Of a stretch of DNA of 5,211 nt, positions 1-5,211 are shown piece after piece. Source of the DNA: an uncultured bacterium (GTDB lineage: Bacteria; Bacillota; Clostridia; Lachnospirales; Lachnospiraceae). The position numbers and the translations under genes were made by a program. Under the pieces are notes generated by a model that did no database searches, was not told the DNA's origin, and worked only from the letters and a program-made list of their open reading frames with translations. How positions within the stretch are numbered: position 1 is the first letter of the stretch; each line of letters opens with the position of its first letter. The stretch covers positions 1 through 5,211 of the forward strand of contig CAMNLO010000144.1 in the NCBI GenBank assembly GCA_946543095.1, given 5' to 3'.

Positions 1-620
1 ACCTTTAGCTGCTCCTCCTTTGTAAAGCCAAGGCCCGGCCGGAAGGTGCTCCTGTCTCCGGGATCCGTATAGCCGCCAATGCCGAATTTGGAGCTGCCGG
101 ACAGGTATTCCACCACCTCTTCCGCCGTGCTGGTCTGCTCCTTGTAGGTTAAGTCGCTTACCAGAGTCCGCCCGTAGACATCCGCCAGAAAACGCAGCAG
201 GGCGTTGCCGGAATATACAAAGGCATATCTGCCGTCTGTTCCGATGGTGATGCCGAAATCCGAGATCACGGAATCTCCGTTCTTCTCGATGAGATGTACC
301 AGTGTCAGCAGGGCCTCGTTCAGCTTCGCGTTCTTTCCTCTGCCGGATTCGTACACATCCTCCATGGTCACGGAGTAGGCCAGCTCGTTATAGGCCAGGA
401 GGATGCCGTTGCGGTCATAGATATTGCCTCTGGTGGCAGGAATGGAGCGGCGCTTCTCGATCTTCAGCTCAAAGCTGTTTAAGTAGTCCTCCCCGTGGAT
501 GATCTGCAGGTCAAAGACCCGTCGCATCAGGATCCCGAAGAGGACGAAGGCCACCAGGCACATGAAGAATGATCTGGAGCGGATGATGCCCCAGATTTTT
601 TCCCAGAAATGCTCAAACAA
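1..620 (-). CDS. mrdA: Penicillin-binding protein 2 (class B, elongasome transpeptidase), N-terminal part, cut by window edge
   Basis: This is the D,D-transpeptidase that cross-links peptidoglycan during cell elongation; it is anchored in the membrane with its bulk outside. Only the first 206 codons are present. Seen: a short cytoplasmic start (MFEHFWEKIWGIIRSR), one hydrophobic anchor at about residues 18-33, then the class B hallmark ATRGNIYDRNGILLAYN at about residues 62-78, and later the block KFGIGGYTDPGDRSTFRPGLG, typical of clostridial PBP2 N-terminal (dimerisation) domains. The catalytic SxxK, SxN and KTG motifs lie beyond the left edge. Start choice: the frame opens after a TGA at 666-668, and TTG at 618-620 is the only start-type codon before Met20. 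It is preceded by a good Shine-Dalgarno, whereas starting at Met20 would remove the cytoplasmic tail. The start overlaps the mreD stop by 8 bp. The PBP2 assignment is firm from sequence plus mre context; the symbol mrdA (pbpA in some genomes) is by family convention. Confidence 0.93.
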   Translation of the reverse strand, partial: MFEHFWEKIWGIIRSRSFFMCLVAFVLFGILMRRVFDLQIIHGEDYLNSFELKIEKRRSIPATRGNIYDRNGILLAYNELAYSVTMEDVYESGRGKNAKLNEALLTLVHLIEKNGDSVISDFGITIGTDGRYAFVYSGNALLRFLADVYGRTLVSDLTYKEQTSTAEEVVEYLSGSSKFGIGGYTDPGDRSTFRPGLGFTKEEQLK

Positions 621-1140
621 ATCTTCTGACCTCTTTTTCCTCTGCTTCCGAAAGCCTGTGGTCGATCAGGAGCAGCAGCGGATAGAGAAAGAACATGGAG
701 ATCAGCGTGAAGATGGTTTCCGGCAGGATCACATGTCCCAGATAGTAAAAGAAATGAAACCTCCCCCGAAGCAGAAACAGGATGCCGTACTGCACCACGC
801 CAAGGCTGAAGGTGCTGCCCAGCACCGCCACAAGGGGAAGCCTTAAGTCCGAGGGGTAATACACCGCGTTCAGCTTGCCGTTCAGATACCCGATCAGCAT
901 CATCAGAAGGGTATAAAGCCCCAGCACCTGGCCGAAGAACACATCCATCAAAAGCCCGGCGAAGGTCCCGGTGAAGATCCCCTCTCCCTCCCCCCGCATA
1001 AACCCGAGGGAGGCGGTGATGACCACTAGAAGGTTCGGGGACACCGTAAGGAAAGGCAGCCTTGCAAAGACGCAGCTTTCCAGAAGAAAGGCGAGGACCA
1101 CGGTGAGCAGGATGAACAGGATCCGGATCAGTCTTCTCAT
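613..1140 (-). CDS. mreD: Rod shape-determining protein MreD
   Basis: This is an integral membrane component of the elongasome, working with MreC and MreB/RodA/PBP2 to place lateral wall synthesis. It has 175 residues, the usual length of the family (about 160-180). Seen: about five hydrophobic segments, at roughly 4-26, 30-48, 55-86 (possibly a re-entrant or double pass), 101-125 and 130-160. The family signature is readable in the PNLLVVITASLGFMRGEGEG and GTFAGLLMDVFFGQVLG stretches, and a charged C-terminal tail (EAEEKEVRRFV) follows the last membrane segment. The ATG is preceded by GGAG with 7 nt spacing, and the start overlaps the mreC stop as ATGA, so translation is probably coupled. 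The 3' end overlaps the PBP2 start by 8 bp. MreD is poorly conserved in sequence, but the order mreB-mreC-mreD-PBP2 makes the call secure. Confidence 0.95.
   Translation of the reverse strand: MRRLIRILFILLTVVLAFLLESCVFARLPFLTVSPNLLVVITASLGFMRGEGEGIFTGTFAGLLMDVFFGQVLGLYTLLMMLIGYLNGKLNAVYYPSDLRLPLVAVLGSTFSLGVVQYGILFLLRGRFHFFYYLGHVILPETIFTLISMFFLYPLLLLIDHRLSEAEEKEVRRFV
629..634 (-). promoter_or_regulatory. Ribosome binding site for the TTG-started PBP2 gene
   Basis: On the minus strand AGAGGT lies 8 nt before the TTG at 618-620, inside the last codons of mreD. It is the main reason for choosing the TTG start over the in-frame ATG at 561-563. Confidence 0.65.
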
Positions 1141-2024
1141 CGCTCTTCTCCAAAGGGATCTTCCGGCAGCTCCTTGGTCCGGGTCAGGATCAGAACCTCC
1201 TCCAGATGGGCAAAATCCACCGCCGGGGTGAGGGTCCCGGAACGGGTCAGATTATTGGCGTCATCCGCCACGCTGGCCACATATCCCACCAGGATCCCGG
1301 GAAGATATTTTTCGCTGATCTGGCTGGTGACGATCTTGTCTCCCGGCACCACCTTTGCGTCCGGGTCAAAGAGCTGGGCAAAATCGATGACCCCCTGGGC
1401 GTAGTTTTCCAGGGAGCCGGATACGATCAGATTGCTCTGGGCGGATAAGACCATGCAGGAAACATTGGAATTGTCGCTGATGATGGAAAGTACTCTGGCA
1501 TAGCCCGGGCCCACCATGTCGACGCGGCCCACCAGCCCGCTGCCCGCCATGACGTTCATATCCACCGCAATGCCGTCCTGCTCCCCCTTGTCTATGAGAA
1601 AGCTGTGGTACCAGTTGCCGGAATCCTTGCTGATGATCCGGGCGCCCACCTTTTCGAATTCGTCATATTCCTCGTCCAGCTCATAGAGGGAACGGAGGGC
1701 CGCCAGCTCGTATTTTTCCTGCTGCAGCGTCGTGTTTTCGATGGTCAGGTTGTCCAGCTCCTCCTTCAGTCTTCTGTTCTCCTCCAGAAGGTCACGGATG
1801 CTGGCCAACTCCTTCGAGCGCTCCGTCATTAAGGAGCCCGCCCGGGCAATGCCCTTTTCGAAGGGCGTCAGGATGGTCCCGAGAATGCCGCGGAAAAACA
1901 CGGAAGAAAAATCCGAATGGAAGGTCAGGATCATCAGGGCCAGACATAATCCGGAAATGATAAAGACCCAGAATTTCGGAGGAAGAGACGGAGTCTCCCC
2001 CTTCGGTTTAATGACCGGGCTCAT
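1137..2024 (-). CDS. mreC: Rod shape-determining protein MreC
   Basis: This is the bitopic scaffold protein that links the cytoplasmic MreB filament to PBP2 outside the membrane and is thought to activate it. It has 295 residues, normal for the family. Seen in order: a short basic and proline-rich cytoplasmic N-terminus (residues 1-17), one transmembrane helix (about 18-35, FWVFIISGLCLALMILTF), a long heptad-rich coiled coil (about 58-122, rich in E, K, R, L), then the beta-rich MreC domain (about 123-285) with motifs such as SGNWYHSFLIDKG, GLVGRV, DNSNVSCMV and GDKIVTS. The C-terminal tail (ELPEDPFGEER) is acidic. The ATG overlaps the stop of the MreB gene as ATGA. No strong Shine-Dalgarno lies at normal distance (the nearest GAGG is about 16 nt upstream), so initiation probably depends on coupling to the upstream gene. 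Confidence 0.96.
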   Translation of the reverse strand: MSPVIKPKGETPSLPPKFWVFIISGLCLALMILTFHSDFSSVFFRGILGTILTPFEKGIARAGSLMTERSKELASIRDLLEENRRLKEELDNLTIENTTLQQEKYELAALRSLYELDEEYDEFEKVGARIISKDSGNWYHSFLIDKGEQDGIAVDMNVMAGSGLVGRVDMVGPGYARVLSIISDNSNVSCMVLSAQSNLIVSGSLENYAQGVIDFAQLFDPDAKVVPGDKIVTSQISEKYLPGILVGYVASVADDANNLTRSGTLTPAVDFAHLEEVLILTRTKELPEDPFGEER

Positions 2025-3040
2025 GAAAGGGTTCTGCCGTCCTCGGCGTTTTTCGCAAGGGAGCGGAAATTCTCGTCCTTAATGATACGGGAAAGACCGT
2101 AGGCCACACTCTTTAAGGGCTCCTCCGGGACATTCACGTTTAACTGGGTGCCGGCGTTCAGGATATTTGTGAAATTCGCCACGTCGCTGGCACCGCCGGT
2201 CAAAAAGATACCCTTCCGGAAGATATCCGCGGATAATTCCGGGGGAGTCCGCTCCAGAATGACCTTGATATTGTCCACGATGGTGTGGAAGTTTTCCTGG
2301 AGGCATTCCTGCATCATATCCGTGGGCAGCTCCCGCTCCACAGGCAGGCCCGTGACGATATCCCTGCCGTAGACGATGGCGTTCCGGCCGGTGTTTGCCA
2401 GCTCCTTTAACGCCATCTTGACCTGTTCCGCGGTCTTTCTGCCGATGAGCAGCCCCATTTCCTTCCGGACGCAGGCACGGATGGATTCGTCGAATTTATT
2501 GCCTCCCATTTTGATCAGGCGGCTTAAGACGATACCTCCAAGGGAAAGGATGGAGATCTCCGTGGTGTCAAAGCCCACGTCCACCACCATCACGCCCTGG
2601 GAGGTCTTCACGTCGATTCCCAGGCCCAGTCCGTCCGCCAGAGCCTTCTCCACGGTCATGACCTTTCTGGCCTTCAGCTTCGCGTCGGTGATCAGGTCGT
2701 AGAAGGCACGCTTCTCCACATCCGTAATGTCGGTGGGCACCGCCACGTAGTAGTCCGAAAGCCTGCTTCCCTGGCCCCCTGTGATATCGTTTACATAATA
2801 TCGGAGAATGGTCTCCATATTGTTGATATCCGCGATGACACCGTCGCACAGGGGATAAGAGATGGCGATGTTGCCGGGAGCCTTTTCATACATCTCATAG
2901 GCGGAATCCCCGTAGGCAAACAGCTCCTTTTTATTGGCGATGGCGATCATGTTCTTCTGAAGATGCACCGTATCCGAGTTCAGGTCATAGATCCTGATAT
3001 TGCTGGTTCCCAGGTCGATGCCGAAGGCATTATTGGTCAT
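2021..3040 (-). CDS. mreB: Divergent MreB-family bacterial actin (rod shape-determining protein)
   Basis: This is an actin-fold cytoskeletal protein that forms membrane-bound filaments guiding the elongasome. It has 339 residues, close to the usual 330-350. Seen: the phosphate-1 loop GIDLGTSN (7-14), APGNIAISYPLCDGVIAD (54-71, matching the canonical TPGNI..RPL.DGVIAD), VPTDITDVEKRA (101-112), SLGGIVLSRLIKMGGNKFDESI (166-187), LLIGRKTAEQVK (197-208), ERTPPELSADI (263-273) and the adenosine motif FLTGGAS (279-285). Two usually near-invariant pocket elements differ. The canonical IEEPMAAAIG is VEKALADGLG at 130-139, and the phosphate-2 loop DIGGGTTE is DVGFDTTE at 154-161. From memory, the same type of divergence occurs in other Lachnospiraceae MreB-like proteins of this operon. 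An RBS (GGAG, 8 nt spacing) precedes the ATG; radC ends 21 nt upstream and mreC overlaps the 3' end. Membership of the MreB family is certain; whether it hydrolyses ATP normally is open. Confidence 0.93.
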   Translation of the reverse strand: MTNNAFGIDLGTSNIRIYDLNSDTVHLQKNMIAIANKKELFAYGDSAYEMYEKAPGNIAISYPLCDGVIADINNMETILRYYVNDITGGQGSRLSDYYVAVPTDITDVEKRAFYDLITDAKLKARKVMTVEKALADGLGLGIDVKTSQGVMVVDVGFDTTEISILSLGGIVLSRLIKMGGNKFDESIRACVRKEMGLLIGRKTAEQVKMALKELANTGRNAIVYGRDIVTGLPVERELPTDMMQECLQENFHTIVDNIKVILERTPPELSADIFRKGIFLTGGASDVANFTNILNAGTQLNVNVPEEPLKSVAYGLSRIIKDENFRSLAKNAEDGRTLS

Positions 3041-3061
3041 GGTCTTTTCTCCGATATTGCT

Positions 3062-3748
3062 TTACTGTACAAGGAGCCCGCTTTCCTGAAAGCTGAAATA
3101 GGAAAGCTCTCCGATGATGATATGGTCCGCCAGGGGGATGTCCATCAGCTGCCCCGCTTCGGACAGACGTCTGGTGAGGTTCACATCCTCCATGCTGGGG
3201 GCAGGATCTCCGCTGGGATGATTGTGCAGAAGCACGATCCTGACCGCCTGCAGCCGCAGGGCCTCCAGAAACACTTCCCTGGGGGAGATCAGCACATTTT
3301 TAATGGTCCCCGTGGAGAGAAGGGTCTCTCCCAAAAGCCCCGCTTTGGCATCCAGGGAAAGCAAAAGCGCCTGCTCTCTTTCCTGATGCCTCAGATCCTC
3401 CATGAAATAGAAGGCGATCTTCTCCGGAGAGCTGAAATCCAGTGTCTCTTCCTGCCGCTGTCTGGCGATCCTCCGGGAGATCTCCGCAATGGCCTTTAAT
3501 CGGATGGCCTTCACTTCCCCGATCCCCGGGATCTCCATCAGCTCTTTGATGCTTAAATGCATCAGGGACATCAGTCCGTGCTTCGTGGTGTAACAGGACT
3601 CCAGGATCTCCAGAGCCAGATCCAGCGGCTTTTTTCCGGGCGTCCCGGTGCGGATGGCGATGGCAAGAAGCTCCGCATCCGTCAGGGCTTGCGGTCCCAG
3701 AAGCCTGAATTTTTCATAAGGCAGAAGATCCGATCTTACAGCATCCAT
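3062..3748 (-). CDS. radC: RadC family JAMM/MPN-domain protein
   Basis: This is a widely conserved bacterial protein historically named DNA repair protein RadC. The repair role is disputed, and the JAMM fold suggests a metal-dependent hydrolase. It has 228 residues, the normal full length. Seen: the N-terminal UPF0758 region with LPYEKFRLLGPQALTDAELL (9-28) and the RTGT motif (33-36); a helix-hairpin-helix at about 70-94 (EIPGIGEVKAIRLKAI), a likely nucleic-acid contact; then the MPN/JAMM domain (about 105-226). The metal motif is complete: His175 and His177 in LLHNHPSGDP, Asp188 at the expected ten-residue spacing, with Glu123 or Glu125 as the upstream catalytic Glu, followed by LADHIIIG. 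The ATG has a strong Shine-Dalgarno (AAAGGGG, 5 nt spacing) that lies within a predicted hairpin. The stop is 21 nt before the mreB start, so radC probably leads the mre transcript. The radC-mreBCD neighbourhood is common in Firmicutes. Confidence 0.96.
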   Translation of the reverse strand: MDAVRSDLLPYEKFRLLGPQALTDAELLAIAIRTGTPGKKPLDLALEILESCYTTKHGLMSLMHLSIKELMEIPGIGEVKAIRLKAIAEISRRIARQRQEETLDFSSPEKIAFYFMEDLRHQEREQALLLSLDAKAGLLGETLLSTGTIKNVLISPREVFLEALRLQAVRIVLLHNHPSGDPAPSMEDVNLTRRLSEAGQLMDIPLADHIIIGELSYFSFQESGLLVQ

Positions 3749-3753
3749 AATAA

Positions 3754-3781
3754 CCCCTTTCTCTTAAATCAAAGAAAGGGG
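3754..3781 (-). promoter_or_regulatory. Hairpin sequestering the radC Shine-Dalgarno
   Basis: On the minus strand CCCCTTTCT (3781-3773) pairs perfectly with AGAAAGGGG (3762-3754). The stem is 9 bp and the loop is 10 nt; a U.G and a U-A pair could extend it to 11 bp with a 6-nt loop. The 3' arm contains the radC Shine-Dalgarno AAAGGGG, which ends 5 nt before the ATG. The stem would therefore compete with ribosome binding. There is no T-tract after it (TTATTATG), so it is not a standard terminator. The structure is directly visible; the regulatory role is inference. Confidence 0.55.
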
Positions 3782-3796
3782 AATATCAGCGCGAAT

Positions 3797-3816
3797 CTCA
3801 CTGCTTTTGCAGTGAA
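3797..3816 (-). other. Perfect short stem-loop just after the PLP-enzyme gene
   Basis: On the minus strand TCACTGC (3815-3809), loop AAAA, GCAGTGA (3804-3798) form a perfect 7-bp stem; a flanking U.G pair makes it 8 bp. It begins about 7 nt after the TAA of the upstream gene. The following sequence (GATTCGCGCTG) is not T-rich, so a Rho-independent terminator is unlikely. It may protect the 3' end of the upstream message or form the 5' end of a radC transcript. Confidence 0.5.
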
Positions 3817-3821
3817 CTCTT

Positions 3822-3830
3822 ATTATACCA
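3822..3830 (-). promoter_or_regulatory. Possible extended -10 promoter for radC-mreBCD
   Basis: The minus strand reads TGGTATAAT, a perfect TATAAT with the TG of an extended -10. It overlaps the stop codon of the upstream PLP-enzyme gene. No recognisable TTGACA-like hexamer lies 16-18 bp upstream (TACCGC at 17 bp). If active, transcription would begin at about 3813-3818, giving a leader of roughly 65-70 nt made almost entirely of the two hairpins. A TATAAT can occur by chance, so this is tentative. Confidence 0.35.
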
Positions 3831-5100
3831 TGTTTCCCGTACCAGCGGTAGCCTGTGCCGCGGAAAGAATCGCAAATTTGGCGTGGGGGAAGGTGAGGCC
3901 TCCCTGAAAATAGACGCTGTAGGGCTCTCTCATGGGGCCGTCTGCGGATAGCTCGATGGAGGAGCCGGAGGTAAAGGTCCCGGCGGCCATGATCACATCG
4001 CAGTCGTACCCGGGCATGGGCCAGGGCTCCGGGGCAAAGGATGCGTCGATGGGGGAAGAAGCCTGGATCGCCCTGCAGAAGGCAATGAGCTTTTCCGGTT
4101 TCCCAAGGATGATCTCCTGCACGATATCATATCGTGGCTCCGTCATTTTCGGGAACACCGGATAGCCCAGCTTCTCAAAGACACCGGCGGCGAAAACGGC
4201 GGATTTCACTGCGTTTGCCACCACGGTGGGGGCAAAGAACAGGCCCTGGTAGAAGGAGGGCAAAAGCCCAAGGGATGCCCCCACCTCCTTCCCCAGCCCC
4301 GGGGAAGTCAGGCGAAAGGCGCACTGCTCCACATATTCCTTTTTGCCTGCGATATAGCCTCCCACGGGAGCAAGGCCTCCCCCGATGTTTTTGATCAGGG
4401 ATCCCACCACCAGATCAGCCCCTGCATCCGAGGGCTCAGTGATCTCCGTGAATTCTCCGTAGCAGTTGTCCACCATGCAGATCAGGCCGGGTTTGATCCC
4501 CTTCAGAAAACGGATCAGCGCTCCGATCTTTTCCGTGCTGAGGCTGGGCCTTGTGGCATAGCCTCTGGAGCGCTGGATGGTCACCAGCTTTGTATGCTCT
4601 CCGATCCTGTTTTCGATTGCGTCGTAATCAAAGCTGCCATCCGGCTTCAGATCCGCCTGGGCATAGGTCACTCCCCATTCCGCCAGAGAGCCCCTGGAGG
4701 GCCGGATGCCGATGACCTCTAAAAGCGTGTCATAGGGTGCTCCCACAGGGGAAAGGATCTCATCTCCCGGACGCACCATAGAGGATAAGGCGATGGCCAG
4801 GGCGTGGGTCCCGCAGGTGATCTGGGGACGCACCAGGGCATCCTCCGTATGGAACACATCAGCATAGACCTTTTCCAGGGTGTCCCGTCCCAAATCGTTA
4901 TAGCCATAGCCCGTGGTGCCGGACAGGCAGGCCTCCGATACATTATTCTGTTTCAGGGCCTGCAGCACCTTTAACTGCCCGTATTCCGCCCTTTCGTCGA
5001 TCTCTTGAAACCGCTCCGACAAAGAGGACAGCACCTCCCTGCCGATCCTCTGTATGCTGTCGGAAATACCCAGCTCTTTATATGCGTTTTGTAAATCCAT
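3823..5100 (-). CDS. PLP-dependent methionine gamma-lyase-like protein ('aluminium resistance' family, YnbB-like)
   Basis: This is a cytoplasmic aspartate-aminotransferase-fold enzyme of the family annotated as methionine gamma-lyase family or aluminium resistance protein; Bacillus subtilis YnbB is a homologue. The true substrate is not established for most members. It has 425 residues, the normal family length. Seen: the N-terminal hallmark SGTTGYGYNDLGRDTLEKVYADVF (60-83), the cofactor-binding region ITCGTHALAIAL (94-104), MVDNCYGEF (209-217) with Asp211 likely contacting the PLP ring nitrogen, and GSLIKNIGGGLAPVGGYI (233-250) with Lys237 as the likely Schiff-base lysine. The C-terminal domain carries MAAGTFTSGSSIELSADGP (371-389) and YFQGGLTFPHAK (397-408). 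The upstream reading frame stays open to the window edge, but the ATG at 5100 fits the family length and has AGGA about 9-10 nt upstream. The preceding gene ends 11 nt before it, so the two are probably co-transcribed. Catalytic residues look intact. Confidence 0.9.
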   Translation of the reverse strand: MDLQNAYKELGISDSIQRIGREVLSSLSERFQEIDERAEYGQLKVLQALKQNNVSEACLSGTTGYGYNDLGRDTLEKVYADVFHTEDALVRPQITCGTHALAIALSSMVRPGDEILSPVGAPYDTLLEVIGIRPSRGSLAEWGVTYAQADLKPDGSFDYDAIENRIGEHTKLVTIQRSRGYATRPSLSTEKIGALIRFLKGIKPGLICMVDNCYGEFTEITEPSDAGADLVVGSLIKNIGGGLAPVGGYIAGKKEYVEQCAFRLTSPGLGKEVGASLGLLPSFYQGLFFAPTVVANAVKSAVFAAGVFEKLGYPVFPKMTEPRYDIVQEIILGKPEKLIAFCRAIQASSPIDASFAPEPWPMPGYDCDVIMAAGTFTSGSSIELSADGPMREPYSVYFQGGLTFPHAKFAILSAAQATAGTGNMV

Positions 5101-5111
5101 TTTCCCGTTTC

Positions 5112-5211
5112 CTAACCTTCCGTTCTGAATGCTGCCCTGCGCTCCCAGCTCCTTAAGATCACATCTCTTAACTCCATCAGGTTTTTGGAGCCCTTTTCCA
5201 CAAAGATCACA
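5112..5211 (-). CDS. C-terminal end of an unidentified protein, cut by window edge
   Basis: On the minus strand one frame reads VIFVEKGSKNLMELRDVILRSWERRAAFRTEG followed by TAG at 5112-5114. I do not recognise the family from these 32 residues. The hydrophobic strand followed by a charged amphipathic helix and a basic tail looks like a real protein end rather than a shadow frame. The stop sits 11 nt before the ATG of the PLP-enzyme gene, as expected for an operon member. In related genomes miaA is often found nearby, but this tail does not resemble the usual MiaA end that I know. The competing frame, which is open into the PLP-enzyme ATG, is the main alternative. Confidence 0.5.
   Translation of the reverse strand, partial: VIFVEKGSKNLMELRDVILRSWERRAAFRTEG

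Noticed and set aside
499..846. 115-codon plus-strand frame opposite the mreD/PBP2 junction
   Set aside because: It is antisense to conserved genes and of low-complexity basic composition (K, R, Q, H), with no domain or convincing gene context.
527..1153. 208-codon minus-strand frame overlapping mreD
   Set aside because: The translation is a proline/arginine/serine-rich frameshift shadow of mreD, which has clear membrane segments and family motifs in its own frame.
2963..3499. 178-codon plus-strand open frame opposite radC and the start of mreB
   Set aside because: It lies wholly antisense to two well-conserved genes, has no recognisable domain, and its length is explained by the codon bias of the minus-strand genes.
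3754..3781. Rho-independent terminator immediately before radC
   Set aside because: The stem is strong but is followed by TTATTATG rather than a run of T, and its 3' arm is the radC ribosome binding site, so RBS masking is the better reading.
3797..3816. Rho-independent terminator after the PLP-enzyme gene
   Set aside because: The stem is perfect but short, and neither strand has a T-tract directly after it.
1..5211. Mobile element, CRISPR array, prophage, defence or other novel multi-gene system
   Set aside because: All genes are co-oriented, tightly packed and belong to conserved housekeeping families; no direct-repeat array, terminal inverted repeats, transposase or recombinase motifs were seen.

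Overview
The window is a compact, one-direction (minus strand) stretch of chromosomal housekeeping genes from a Gram-positive anaerobe of the Clostridia, most likely a Lachnospiraceae member with moderately high GC. This assignment rests on the gene order (YnbB-type PLP enzyme, radC, divergent mreB, mreC, mreD, PBP2) and on the distinctive Lachnospiraceae-type MreB-like sequence. It is inference from gene content, not from a marker gene.

Read in the direction of transcription, from the right edge to the left, the layout is as follows. The C-terminal end of an unidentified gene lies at 5112-5211. An 11-nt gap leads to a 425-residue PLP-dependent protein of the methionine gamma-lyase-like / 'aluminium resistance' family (3823-5100). 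A 74-nt intergenic region (3749-3822) carries a possible extended -10 promoter and two hairpins, one of which buries the radC Shine-Dalgarno. Then come radC (3062-3748), a 21-nt gap, a divergent mreB (2021-3040), mreC (1137-2024), mreD (613-1140) and the first 206 codons of a class B penicillin-binding protein 2 (left edge to 620).

The last four genes form the rod-shape (elongasome) block. The MreB-like actin, the MreC coiled-coil scaffold, the MreD polytopic membrane protein and the PBP2 transpeptidase together direct lateral wall synthesis. They are linked by stop/start overlaps (ATGA, ATGA, and an 8-bp overlap onto a TTG start), which suggests translational coupling and fixed stoichiometry. 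RadC sits immediately upstream and probably shares the transcript.

No mobile element, CRISPR array, tRNA or rRNA is visible, and no gene-free stretch exceeds 300 bases. I did not find a new multi-gene system. The points most worth following are the altered nucleotide-pocket motifs in the MreB homologue and the structured leader in front of radC-mreBCD.
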